Below are positions 42,281-50,117 of a DNA stretch of 58,311 nucleotides, piece by piece. Source of the stretch: an uncultured Pseudoxanthomonas sp. (GTDB lineage Bacteria > Pseudomonadota > Gammaproteobacteria > Xanthomonadales > Xanthomonadaceae); contig NZ_CAMPJD010000024.1 of the NCBI RefSeq assembly GCF_946886695.1, forward strand, positions 1 to 58,311, read 5' to 3'. The notes below the pieces were generated by a model, which saw nothing but the letters and a program-made list of their open reading frames with translations, was not told where the DNA came from and made no database searches. The first letter of the stretch is position 1. Every line of letters begins with the position of its first letter. Both the position numbers and the translations under genes were made by a program.

Positions 42281-43653
42281 TCGTCGGCGTACTCATCGTC
42301 GTTCTCCGCCGGCGGTGCGGCGTCGCGACGCGTGGGAGAGAACCGCACCGTCTTTCGTTCCTCGCGACGCCAGCGCCGAGCGATCGCCTTCCAACGCAGC
42401 GCCACCTCTTCCGGGGGCCGGCGGAACGTAAGGCGCAGCGCATCGGGCACTGGGAGGGGTGGCGGCGGCGTGGGCAACCGGTAGGCCCACGCCGGCAAGA
42501 TCACCTCCGGGTTGTCGCGTTCGCGCGGCAGGCGGGCGCGATCAGGCAGGTACGGGTTCTCGGTCAGGCGGCCACGCCGACCGTCGAAGGCGAGGAACTG
42601 ACCCTGGCGGGTCAGCTGGGCGAGATGACGCACGGTATCGCTGCACTCGAGCCCGATCAGACGCGCCTCGGGCAGTGTCAGATAGCCCCATTGCTCCTCA
42701 GCGTCCGCGGCGGCCAGACCGGCGTAGTCCTTCGCGCGCAGGTACTTGGCGTATCCGGCCAGCGCGGTGTCTCGTTCGCTAGGACCGCGAAAGAGCACAT
42801 GGTTCGCCCCTGCCTTCGGCGGCCGTGCGGCGCCCCAGCCTATGGCGCGCACCAGCAACTGCGTGCGCGGCGCCAGTGCGGGCTCCGGTAACGGGGTATG
42901 CGTCCACACGGACAATATGGCTTCGACCAGCACGTTGATCGCGAAGCGATTGCTGTTGAGGGCGCGGGTAAAGCCCGGATTGGGCAAGCATTCGGGCGAG
43001 CCCTCACGGCTGAAATAGAACTGGTGCAGCAGGTCTGACACGAGGTCGCGGTAGATCAAGCGCAAAGAAGCGTTGCTCAGCCCATGGGGAAACCAAGGGG
43101 CGTGCTGTCGTCCGGCGAGCGCGGCTTCCAGGTGAATCGCCCGGCGGTCGGTCCCAAGTTCGAAGGTCAGCAGCACCCCGTGCGGTCGACGATGGATGAT
43201 GTCTAGTTCCTGGCCACTCCAACTCGGACCGTCGAGCAGGGTGGTCCATTTCGGGGGCGCGCGACGGTTGTCCGTGTCGAAATACGGGCCGTGTTTCGGA
43301 CAACACGTGCGCCATGCCACGCACCAGTCCCGACGCTTGTAGGCAGGCACGCCCTGCGACCAGTCTTCGGCCTGACAGCGCGCACACAGGAGCGTGCGCT
43401 GGTAGTCGGGTAGCAACCAAGCGTCCGGCGGCTTTGCGGCTTGTTTGAGCTGTTGTCGCAAGGCGCGCGGCAACTGCGGTAGGTCGATCATGAGCTCGCC
43501 GAAGGTGCGTTCCTCGCGCGAATCGCAGCTGAGCTGTACGTCGTGTTGCCGGTTGGCCCAGCTTTCCACCGTCTCATCCGGGAACAGGGGCGAATACGGC
43601 GCTAGCGCCTCACGCCGTCGGTAAGGGCTTGACGCGAGTCGCAGTACCGTCAC
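42277..43653 (-). CDS. tniQ: TniQ/TnsD-family targeting protein (tniQ2)
   Basis: From GTG 43653 this is 458 residues. It shows the TniQ zinc finger (CARCQAEDW...WRTCCPKHGPYF, about residues 85-125), RRAIHLEAALAG, and NVLVEAILSVWT, shared with the TniQ at the far left end. The long C-terminal half is typical of TnsD-like, DNA-binding TniQ proteins. It overlaps the stop of tniQ1 by GTGA, so it is translated with the transposition operon. It ends in an acidic tail (ENDDEYADD). Confidence 0.86.
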   Translation of the reverse strand: MTVLRLASSPYRRREALAPYSPLFPDETVESWANRQHDVQLSCDSREERTFGELMIDLPQLPRALRQQLKQAAKPPDAWLLPDYQRTLLCARCQAEDWSQGVPAYKRRDWCVAWRTCCPKHGPYFDTDNRRAPPKWTTLLDGPSWSGQELDIIHRRPHGVLLTFELGTDRRAIHLEAALAGRQHAPWFPHGLSNASLRLIYRDLVSDLLHQFYFSREGSPECLPNPGFTRALNSNRFAINVLVEAILSVWTHTPLPEPALAPRTQLLVRAIGWGAARPPKAGANHVLFRGPSERDTALAGYAKYLRAKDYAGLAAADAEEQWGYLTLPEARLIGLECSDTVRHLAQLTRQGQFLAFDGRRGRLTENPYLPDRARLPRERDNPEVILPAWAYRLPTPPPPLPVPDALRLTFRRPPEEVALRWKAIARRWRREERKTVRFSPTRRDAAPPAENDDEYADD

Positions 43654-44348
43654 GAATCGGCCTTCGCGCCATCCATCGCACGAAAGCAATCCGCCATCGG
43701 CCCGGCCCGCCCCTGCAGCCAGCGCAGGACGCGCGCGCGAATCGGCAGCGTCCGCCACCCTGGCGACTGCCCGGTCTCCCTCGCGAGGGAAACGCGATAG
43801 GTGATGGCCAGCAGGGCCAAGCGATCGACTTGATGCCATGGGGCCAAGACGCCGCCGCGGTCGACGGGCCGCGGCGCGGCGGGAACCGGCCAGCCGCGCG
43901 CCCACAGGTGCCATTGCGCTTCGGCCCAGGCGCGCGAATAGGCCACGCGCGGGTCGCTGCGCGCGCTGACCGCGCGCGTGATCGCGCGGCCGATTTCCCC
44001 GCCGCCGCCTTGCTGCGTCCACGAGGCGAGTGCTCGAAACTCCTCTCGCAGCGCGACCGGCCAACGCCGGCTACGCAGCGTCGCTGGCGGTGCTTCGCAC
44101 CGCAGCAGGGGCAAGGCGTGGGTCGCGCACACTACGCTCTGCCGGCTCCAATCCTCGCGCGTGTACCACCGGCGCCGACCGGCCTCATCTAGGTGGCAGG
44201 CCGGGCAGTAAAGGTCCCCATTGGCCGGTGGAGAGGACGCCAAGCCCGAGAGTCCCTGCGCGCCCAGCGGGCCGGCGCGCAGCCACGACCCCAACGACTC
44301 GCCGTGACCCCGGCAGCAGCCGAGCGCGGCCCACTCTTCCGAGCTCAC
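43650..44348 (-). CDS. tniQ: Short TniQ-family protein (tniQ1)
   Basis: The GTG at 44348 overlaps the tniB stop (GTGA) and gives 232 residues. A CxxC...CxxH zinc motif (YCPACHLDEAG, then CATHALPLL) near residues 45-75 marks the TniQ family. The protein is about half the size of tniQ2 and lacks its long C-terminal part, like the short TniQ of Tn5053-type elements. A longer open frame upstream is the tniB antiframe and is rejected. Confidence 0.82.
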   Translation of the reverse strand: MSSEEWAALGCCRGHGESLGSWLRAGPLGAQGLSGLASSPPANGDLYCPACHLDEAGRRRWYTREDWSRQSVVCATHALPLLRCEAPPATLRSRRWPVALREEFRALASWTQQGGGGEIGRAITRAVSARSDPRVAYSRAWAEAQWHLWARGWPVPAAPRPVDRGGVLAPWHQVDRLALLAITYRVSLARETGQSPGWRTLPIRARVLRWLQGRAGPMADCFRAMDGAKADS

Positions 44349-45256
44349 GCCGCCTGCGCCAACGCCGACTGCGCCAACGCGTTGCTCGGCGGCGCCTCGC
44401 CTTCGATCGCCGCCTTGAGATGGTCGTAGCCAATGCACCTGGCGCCGGCGCCCAAGGCGTGCAGCGATGCCAGGCGGATGGTCTCGACAATCTCCTTGGT
44501 GTTGCCTTCCGAGTGCTGGGCCAGCCACGGCAGGCAGTCGCGGTCGTGTAGCTGCGACGGCTCGGGAAACGGCAGGTTGCGCTGCAGTCCGTAGACGAAA
44601 TTGCGCAGGTCCGGCGACAACGCCCACGGCGCGATCGTGATCTTGCGCTTGAAGCGGCTGGCGAACTGTTGGTCGACGTCGAGCACATGCTTCAAGTTCG
44701 TGACCGTCGCGGCAGTGATGCCGACCCGGGCGAAGTTGCTGATGCGCTTGAGCTCCGACAGCGCGCGCCGATGGCTGGCGATGCCCGCCTTGGTCAGCTC
44801 GCCGAACTCATCGAGCAGCAACTCGCGCACCCCCTGTGCCCGCAACGTGGCATCGATTTCGTCCTCAGTACCCAAGATGTGCTCGGCGTTCGGCCAGCAG
44901 GCCTTGAGGATGGCGTGACGCACGCCGTGTTCGCCGCTGTGCTCGGGCTTGCACTCGACATAAACCACGGGACGCTTCAGGCGCAGCGGGTCGTCGGGCG
45001 TTTTCTGCACCGGGAACATCTCGGCAAACGCCAGCAACACTGCCGTCTTGCCCATGCCGCCGTCGGCGATAAGCTGCAGGCACGGCGGCCGAATTACCGG
45101 GCCGCAGCGCAGCATGTACGCCATCCACTGGAACGCGAGCGTCGTCGTGGGCGTGTGGACCCACGCGTCAGTCATGATCCAGTCAATTTTCTTCTGCTCC
45201 GTGGCGTTGAGCAGCAGGCGGGCGGCGTCGGACAGGTCAGTGGACGTGTTGGACAT
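44345..45256 (-). CDS. tniB: Transposition ATPase TniB
   Basis: This 303-residue AAA-type ATPase related to TnsC and IstB has Walker A in ADGGMGKT (about 64-71), Walker B LLLDEF (146-151) and a sensor segment GITAATVTNL. TniB activates TniA and communicates target choice from TniQ. It starts within the end of tniA (20-base overlap) and overlaps tniQ1 by four bases, so tniA-tniB-tniQ1-tniQ2 is a single coupled operon. Confidence 0.94.
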   Translation of the reverse strand: MSNTSTDLSDAARLLLNATEQKKIDWIMTDAWVHTPTTTLAFQWMAYMLRCGPVIRPPCLQLIADGGMGKTAVLLAFAEMFPVQKTPDDPLRLKRPVVYVECKPEHSGEHGVRHAILKACWPNAEHILGTEDEIDATLRAQGVRELLLDEFGELTKAGIASHRRALSELKRISNFARVGITAATVTNLKHVLDVDQQFASRFKRKITIAPWALSPDLRNFVYGLQRNLPFPEPSQLHDRDCLPWLAQHSEGNTKEIVETIRLASLHALGAGARCIGYDHLKAAIEGEAPPSNALAQSALAQAA

Positions 45257-47120
45257 GGTGTACCTCCAAAGGGCTGGAAAGCAGCACGGGCATCACGTCG
45301 TAATCGACGACGGCAGACTTGGTCTTGGGTCGGTCATCGACGGGACGTCGCTGGCGGTCGCGCCGTTGCTGGCGCGTGGTTTTCTCGGCCTTCTTCTCGA
45401 CCTCACGCTGGGCTTCGATATGCTTGAACGCCGCCGCGTTACTGACCGGGCCGTTGTGTTTCTTGCGTAGATCGCGCTTGGCGCGTTGCAACTCCCACAG
45501 AGCGACGGGCGCCCGGGATTGGTCTCGCCAAGGCACATCGATCCAATCCTTGCCCACCTTCAGGTAGACGCGACTGATGTTGCGCGGGTCGTGGGCGACC
45601 CAGAACTTCTCCGTGGCACCGATGAAGGGAATCAGACCCTCATCCCAGTACTTGAGCGCGAAGCGATTGATGCCTTCGCGGCCGACCGTGCGCTGAATGC
45701 GCGGGAACAGCGACAACCGGAAATCGCGACGGTTCGCGGGTATGGGCGGTAGGCGAATGGCGCCGTCTTCGGTCCACGCCTCCGTCCAGGCCTCGAGCGG
45801 GGTTCGCCCGAGCCCATCGTGCTTGGTGTTGTGGTAGCGGAAGATCTCGTGGACTGTCCAGATCTCCAACTCGCGCAGCGTCATGATCGCCTTGTCGGCG
45901 CTCTTGTAGTCCTCGCGCTGTTTGGTGTTGGAAAAGGTCGTGCCCTTGATCAGATGGATGCGGCCCATGTAGGTGCCGATGACCCGCTCGATGTGCGCGC
46001 CATGGACGGGGTTGCGCACCTTGCGGAACCGCGGGTTGATGTCGTGATCCCGGCAGGCGTTGATCAAGTTGGTGTTCTTGAAGCACTTGGCGTTGTCCCA
46101 ACCGATGCACTTCATCAAGCCGAACGGCAGCCACGGGTCGGTGATCTCCAGGCTCTTGAGCCAGGCATCCTTGGGCAGACAGCACTGCTCGAGCGCCAGC
46201 GCGACGCTGGTCTGCGAAGGCGCCTCGAAGGTCAGGTAGAAGCCCAGCAGACAGCGCGTGACCACATCGATCGCCAGGGTGATCCATGGCCGCCCGATTT
46301 CTTCGCGCGTCTCCGGATCGACCACCATGACGTCGACGATCGCGTGGTCCATCTGCACGAAGTCGAGCGATCGAAGCTCGTTCGTGGCGGTCAAGATCCC
46401 AGCACCCGCCGGTCCCGCCTTCGCATCCCCGCGCACGCGACCGTGGCGCTCGCGCGCCAGCTTCCAACGGTCCAGCGTCTGGATGCGTGCGAGCACGGTG
46501 TTGTAGCAAGGTACTTTCAGGCCGGCGGCCGTACAGCGCGGCCCGACCAAGTCGGCCGTGGCCGCGGCTGAGCCACGCTCTTCGGTGCGGTAGCGCTCTT
46601 CGATCGCCTTGTCGACGATCGCCAACTGTCCAGTCGTCAGGTACGAGCTGCCCTTTTCCGGGCCCGGCTTGCAAGGCAACTGGCCTCGGACGCTGGAGTC
46701 GAGTTGGTAGAGATCGAAGTGACGCTCGACCGTTTTCCGACTCGCGTTCAGCACCTTGCCAATTTCTTCCTTGACCTTCGGCGTCAGAACGTCACAGCCT
46801 TTGAAGCGATCGAACTGCTCGGTCCACTCGCGGGCCCGCTCGAATTCGAACTCGTCTTCGACTTTGACCTCGGCCGGCCCGCGCGAGGCCGGATCGGCTT
46901 CCTGGTAGGGCGACAGCGCCTCCAGGCTCACCCACTCCTGCTCGTCGGTGCCTAAGTAACCAATCCAGATCTGTGTGGCCGAAACCACCAGGTGCACTTT
47001 CGCGGCGCGGCCGTCGCACACCACGAGTGCGCCCTTCTTCACCCGCATGACCGCGGGGCGACGCTGGGCGGGCGGCGCTGCCGCTGGGGGTTTTAGCGCT
47101 ACATCCGGGGTATCGGCCAT
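45237..47120 (-). CDS. tniA: DDE transposase TniA (Mu/TnsB family)
   Basis: From ATG 47120, placed six bases after GAGGAG, this is 627 residues. It has an N-terminal HTH region, an rve integrase core with the triad Asp258 (QMDHAIV), Asp342 (GWDNAK) and Glu378 (HIERVIG), giving D-x-D-35-E, and a Mu-type C-terminal beta-barrel and tail that contacts TniB. TniA binds the transposon ends and does strand transfer. An ATG at 47126 abuts the ribosome site too closely. No TnsA-type endonuclease is encoded nearby, so movement is probably replicative with cointegrates. Confidence 0.95.
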   Translation of the reverse strand: MADTPDVALKPPAAAPPAQRRPAVMRVKKGALVVCDGRAAKVHLVVSATQIWIGYLGTDEQEWVSLEALSPYQEADPASRGPAEVKVEDEFEFERAREWTEQFDRFKGCDVLTPKVKEEIGKVLNASRKTVERHFDLYQLDSSVRGQLPCKPGPEKGSSYLTTGQLAIVDKAIEERYRTEERGSAAATADLVGPRCTAAGLKVPCYNTVLARIQTLDRWKLARERHGRVRGDAKAGPAGAGILTATNELRSLDFVQMDHAIVDVMVVDPETREEIGRPWITLAIDVVTRCLLGFYLTFEAPSQTSVALALEQCCLPKDAWLKSLEITDPWLPFGLMKCIGWDNAKCFKNTNLINACRDHDINPRFRKVRNPVHGAHIERVIGTYMGRIHLIKGTTFSNTKQREDYKSADKAIMTLRELEIWTVHEIFRYHNTKHDGLGRTPLEAWTEAWTEDGAIRLPPIPANRRDFRLSLFPRIQRTVGREGINRFALKYWDEGLIPFIGATEKFWVAHDPRNISRVYLKVGKDWIDVPWRDQSRAPVALWELQRAKRDLRKKHNGPVSNAAAFKHIEAQREVEKKAEKTTRQQRRDRQRRPVDDRPKTKSAVVDYDVMPVLLSSPLEVHHVQHVH

Positions 47121-47140
47121 GGCCATCTCCTCGCTCACGC

Positions 47141-47160
47141 GTGACAAGGCGTGACAAGGC
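47141..47160. repeat. Tandem GTGACAAGGC repeat upstream of tniA
   Basis: The decamer GTGACAAGGC occurs twice in direct tandem, followed by a partial third copy (GACACC). It lies 20 bp upstream of the tniA start and may be a regulator or transposase binding site, or a chance duplication. Confidence 0.4.
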
Positions 47161-47295
47161 GACACCCGGGCTTATCCGGCGAGCGGAACGCTTGACGGTG
47201 GAAGATTTCGCCACAGACAATGACGACGACGGGGGCTCCTCAAAGCGTCTTCGTCATGGGCGATCCGGCGGGCGCAAGCCGACGGACCGCCCTTT

Positions 47296-47610
47296 TTATT
47301 TGGGGCGACCCGGGGTCGACTTGAACTCAGCTCCTTGCATCAGGGGCACGCCGTACTCAAAAGCCCAGCGCGCGATGTCGGACGTGCGAGCACAGCGCCC
47401 GCGCCGTCCACGAATAAAGAACGTTCGAACGCCCAGCGACTGCCGATGTGCCGCCTGGCGAAAGGCCGCCGAGGTGCGGTAGCCGAGCAGGCGCACCAAG
47501 TCGCGCCCCGCCACGATCATCCCGAAGCGGTCCTCCAGCGCTTGGATACTGCTATCCAAACCGACCGCGGATTTTTGGGCGGAAGGGGCCATGCTCCAGA
47601 CGCTAGCCAT
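47296..47610 (-). CDS. Small DNA-binding-like protein
   Basis: This protein has 104 residues from ATG 47610 (98 from ATG 47592). The centre GRDLVRLLGYRTSAAFRQAAHR, read as GRDLVRLLGY then RTSAAFRQAAHR, followed by FIRGRRGRCARTSDIARW, has the layout of AlpA/PrtN-like winged helices that sit in a DNA groove (helix, Gly-Tyr turn, R-G-R wing). It lies between tniA and the right transposon end and is divergent from 47684 with a 30-bp palindrome between them, so it may control both. Confidence 0.7.
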   Translation of the reverse strand: MASVWSMAPSAQKSAVGLDSSIQALEDRFGMIVAGRDLVRLLGYRTSAAFRQAAHRQSLGVRTFFIRGRRGRCARTSDIARWAFEYGVPLMQGAEFKSTPGRPK

Positions 47611-47629
47611 TCACGGCTCGCGAGAGAAG

Positions 47630-47659
47630 GGTAAAGTTGGTACCGGTACGTTCTTTACC
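47630..47659. promoter_or_regulatory. 30-bp interrupted palindrome, likely operator
   Basis: GGTAAAG (47630-47636) and CTTTACC (47653-47659) flank a central palindrome GTACCGGTAC (47640-47649), all sharing one symmetry axis at 47644/47645. It lies in the 73-bp gap between two divergent genes. It is likely bound by a dimeric regulator, with the small winged-helix-like protein next door the obvious candidate. Confidence 0.6.
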
Positions 47660-47683
47660 ACGATCGTTAAGTTCGGGGAGCCC

Positions 47684-48484
47684 ATGCCTCGACGCCGCGT
47701 CCCAACTCGGATTTCGGATGCCGACGCCCGTTTGGTCGCCGGGCACCTGATGTTTGCGGCCGCCGCGGCGACCTTGGGTGGGGTCTACGGCACCGTCGTG
47801 CTGGAGCGGGCACTGCGATTTACGCCGGCCGCGCGGGCCAAGCAGCAGGCCGAGCGGCGCACCGCTAAAGCGGCACTGGTCCCTCCTCCGGCCAAGTCCA
47901 AGGCGTCGTTGCCGACCGGCACCTGCAAGAAGTGGCTCGAGAGCCACGTACCCTGCGAGCAGACATTGGCGTTGATTGCCGAGTCGCATCCGAACGTCGC
48001 CGATCGGATGAAGCAGGCCCGCGATGGTGACTTGGTACGGGCACTCACCGTCGCCAAGGACGACGTTCCGTTCGTCGGCCGGCGCATTGCATCGCTCTCG
48101 CCGGAGCTTTTCGGGGAGTACCTCGGTTGCATGGCGCTGGGGCACTGCAACCCGGACTTCGCTTCGGGCCTGGCCGCCGGACTGCTTCACTTGGCCATGG
48201 CCAAGGCCAAGGCAGGCCCAGAGGTCCTCGCCGCGGTCATCGCGACGGACCGACAGTTACCCTCTCCGAGAGGGCTCGCTGCGGCCAGGAGCCTGGATCA
48301 GGCTTTCCGGCTCGCCTTGCAACACGGCGTCGAAGCAGACCCGGAGCTGGCCTTCGCCCAGGAAGCCATCGTCGAGGTCTGGTCGCGCCGAGCGAGCGCT
48401 CAAGACGGAATCGAAGCTCGCCCCATGCGGTCGCAGATGTTCGTGACCAAACCAAGCAAATTGACTAAGTTCGCGACCAATTAG
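47684..48484 (+). CDS. Unknown protein at the right end of the transposon
   Basis: From ATG 47684, after a GGGGAG ribosome site, this is 266 residues. The N-terminus is basic (PRRRVPTRISDADARLVAGH), then there is a hydrophobic segment LMFAAAAATLGGVYGTVVLE that could be a helix. The middle and C-terminal parts are helical with no known motif. Its last 50 codons coincide with GTTCGnGACCAA repeats, so coding sequence and transposon-end repeats overlap. An in-frame ATG at 47591 exists but would cross the palindrome. Function unknown. Confidence 0.6.
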   Translation: MPRRRVPTRISDADARLVAGHLMFAAAAATLGGVYGTVVLERALRFTPAARAKQQAERRTAKAALVPPPAKSKASLPTGTCKKWLESHVPCEQTLALIAESHPNVADRMKQARDGDLVRALTVAKDDVPFVGRRIASLSPELFGEYLGCMALGHCNPDFASGLAAGLLHLAMAKAKAGPEVLAAVIATDRQLPSPRGLAAARSLDQAFRLALQHGVEADPELAFAQEAIVEVWSRRASAQDGIEARPMRSQMFVTKPSKLTKFATN

Positions 48485-48587
48485 TGCAGATTCGACGTCA
48501 CTCCAGCACGATCCTCTGACGAAAAAGCGCGCAAAGCGCTGATTTCATTAGTTTTTCAGATGTTCGCGGGCTTCAAAAAAGCTGACT
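48432..48587. repeat. Right-end repeat cluster of the transposon
   Basis: Three related motifs lie in line: GATGTTCGTGACCAA (48436-48450), TAAGTTCGCGACCAA (48466-48480, exactly 30 bp further) and CAGATGTTCGCGGGC (48557-48571). They are followed by AAAAAAGCTGACT (48575-48587), an inverted near-copy of the left-end motif. Such arrays fit transposase-binding sites at a TniA/TnsB end. Confidence 0.45.
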
Positions 48588-48629
48588 CCGACGCCTGCCG
48601 TTGCAACGACTGCTGCGCTACCGTGGCGC

Positions 48630-50057
48630 ATGGACTCCTCCTTCCTCGACCTTCTGCGCCGTTTGCTGGGCGACGAGCACGTGCTGGTCGGCGGCGACCT
48701 CGAACGTTACGAACGTGACTGGCGCGGTCGGTTCCGTGGCGCCGCGCTTGCGGTGGCGCGCCCCGGCAACACGGCGGACGTTGCCGCAGTCGTTCGGGCC
48801 TGCGCGAAGGTTGGCGTTCCCATCGTGGCGCAAGGCGGCAATACCAGCCTGGTCGGCGGCTCGGTGCCCGATGGCAGCGGCAACGCCCTGGTGCTGAGCC
48901 TGGAACGCCTGCGCCGGATTCGCGGCCTGGATGCCGACAACCTGACCGTCACCGTCGAGGCCGGGGTCGTCCTGCAGGCGCTCCGGCAAGCGGCTGCGGA
49001 CCAGGGATTGCTGTTCCCGCTCAGCCTCGGATCCCAAGGCAGTTGCACGATCGGCGGCAACCTTGCCACCAACGCCGGCGGCACCCAGGTGCTTCGCTAC
49101 GGCAATGCGCGCGAGCTGTGCCTGGGGCTGGAAGTCGTCACCGCCCGAGGCGATATCTGGGATGGTTTGACCGGCCTTCGCAAGGACAACACCGGCTACG
49201 ACTTGCGCGACCTGTTCATTGGCAGCGAGGGAACGCTCGGCATCATCACCGCCGCCACCATGAAGCTTTACCCCAAGCCGGCAGCGACCCTGACGATGCT
49301 GGCCGCGTGCCCCGGCGTGGAGCAGGCGATCGGACTGCTACGCCTGGCCCGCGCCCGCTTCGACGCCGAACTCACCGGCTTCGAGCTGATGTCTTGCCAT
49401 GCGCTCGCCCTGGTGTCGCGCCACTTCCCGGACGTCCCGCGTCCCCTCCCCGACACCGACTGGGTGGTATTGCTGGAATTGTCCCTGGCGCACGCCGAGA
49501 CCGGGCAGGCGCGGCTTGAAGGCCTGTTCGCCGCCGCGGTGTCCGCGGGCCTGGTGGACGACATGGCGCTCGCGACGAGCCAGGCACAGGCCGACGCGTC
49601 CTGGCGACTGCGCGATTGCATTCCGCTGGCGCAGGCGCTCGAGGGCCGCAACATCAAGCACGACATCGCGTTGCCGGTGTCGGCGATCCCCGGCTTCCTG
49701 GCGCGCATGGACGCGAGCTTGCCCGCGCTGGTGCCGGGCGCGCGCCAGGTCGTGTTCGGGCACCTGGGCGACGGCAACCTGCACTTCAACCTGCAGGCTC
49801 CGGAGGGCACGGACCCTGAACACTTCCTGCGCCAGCACGAGGCGGTCGTCAACCGCCACGTCCATGATGCGGTGATGGCGCTCGGCGGATCCTTCTCCGC
49901 GGAACACGGCATCGGCGCGCTGAAGGTCGAGGAGTTGGCCAGGCGCAAGTCGCCCGTTGCGCTCGGGATGATGCGGGCGATCAAGCACGCCCTGGACCCG
50001 CAGGGGCTGCTCAATCCCGGCCGCGTCCTTGCGCCAGGCAGCGGTTCCGGAGACTGA
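48630..50057 (+). CDS. FAD-binding 2-hydroxyacid dehydrogenase (GlcD/D-2-hydroxyglutarate dehydrogenase family)
   Basis: This 475-residue protein is a VAO-type flavoprotein: an FAD-binding PCMH domain (QGGNTSLVGGSVPD near 65, GSQGSCTIGGNLATNAGG near 130-147, GLRKDNTGYDLRDLFIGSEGTLG, read in two parts, near 185-207) and a C-terminal cap domain with FGHLGDGNLHFN and EHGIGALKV. It oxidises a D-2-hydroxyacid such as glycolate, lactate or 2-hydroxyglutarate; the substrate cannot be told from sequence. It is the first chromosomal gene right of the transposon and has about 40 bp between its ATG and the last repeat. Confidence 0.9.
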   Translation: MDSSFLDLLRRLLGDEHVLVGGDLERYERDWRGRFRGAALAVARPGNTADVAAVVRACAKVGVPIVAQGGNTSLVGGSVPDGSGNALVLSLERLRRIRGLDADNLTVTVEAGVVLQALRQAAADQGLLFPLSLGSQGSCTIGGNLATNAGGTQVLRYGNARELCLGLEVVTARGDIWDGLTGLRKDNTGYDLRDLFIGSEGTLGIITAATMKLYPKPAATLTMLAACPGVEQAIGLLRLARARFDAELTGFELMSCHALALVSRHFPDVPRPLPDTDWVVLLELSLAHAETGQARLEGLFAAAVSAGLVDDMALATSQAQADASWRLRDCIPLAQALEGRNIKHDIALPVSAIPGFLARMDASLPALVPGARQVVFGHLGDGNLHFNLQAPEGTDPEHFLRQHEAVVNRHVHDAVMALGGSFSAEHGIGALKVEELARRKSPVALGMMRAIKHALDPQGLLNPGRVLAPGSGSGD

Positions 50058-50068
50058 TCGCCAAGCCT

Positions 50069-50082
50069 TTGATCCTGATCAA
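50069..50082. promoter_or_regulatory. FNR/ANR box upstream of hemN
   Basis: TTGAT-CCTG-ATCAA is a perfect match to the FNR consensus TTGAT-N4-ATCAA, 35 bp before the hemN start. The fnr gene follows hemN, and its recognition helix has the E-x-x-S-R pattern expected for this sequence. Confidence 0.88.
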
Positions 50083-50117
50083 GGCGCCCCCCGCCCTGCC
50101 TGCTAACGTCCCGCCAC

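Larger units (their letters stand above)
10197..48587. mobile_element. Tn7/Tn5053-like TniABQ transposon carrying defence and metal-resistance cargo
   Basis: The block between the deo operon and the FAD-dehydrogenase gene contains tniA, tniB and two tniQ genes at the right end (47120 down to 42277) and a third TniQ-family gene next to the left end (11462-10260). The ends are approximate. AGTCAGGTTTTTT at 10197-10209 is matched in inverted orientation, 12 of 13, at 48575-48587, and GTTCGnG-type repeats lie just inside both. I could not find a convincing 5-bp target duplication or the exact terminal TG/CA. Cargo includes a resolution module, two CBASS loci, an IetAS-like pair and czc/cad genes. 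All the cargo lies between these points, flanked by housekeeping chromosome. Confidence 0.78.

Noticed and set aside
43650..44627. A longer TniQ1 starting at 44627
   Set aside because: The extra 93 residues are an out-of-frame shadow of tniB; the GTG at 44348 overlapping the tniB stop is a natural coupled start.
10226..48568. CAGATGTTCGCG direct repeat as att sites of the tyrosine recombinase
   Set aside because: The repeat is only 12 bp, further degenerate copies lie inside the right end, and the recombinase is 5 kb from the edge next to its own palindrome. Transposition genes explain the element better.
48481..48629. A second dif copy at the right junction, as expected for Xer-integrated elements
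   Set aside because: No sequence like CGCATAA-N6-TTATGT is present near the right end, so integration by XerCD is not supported.
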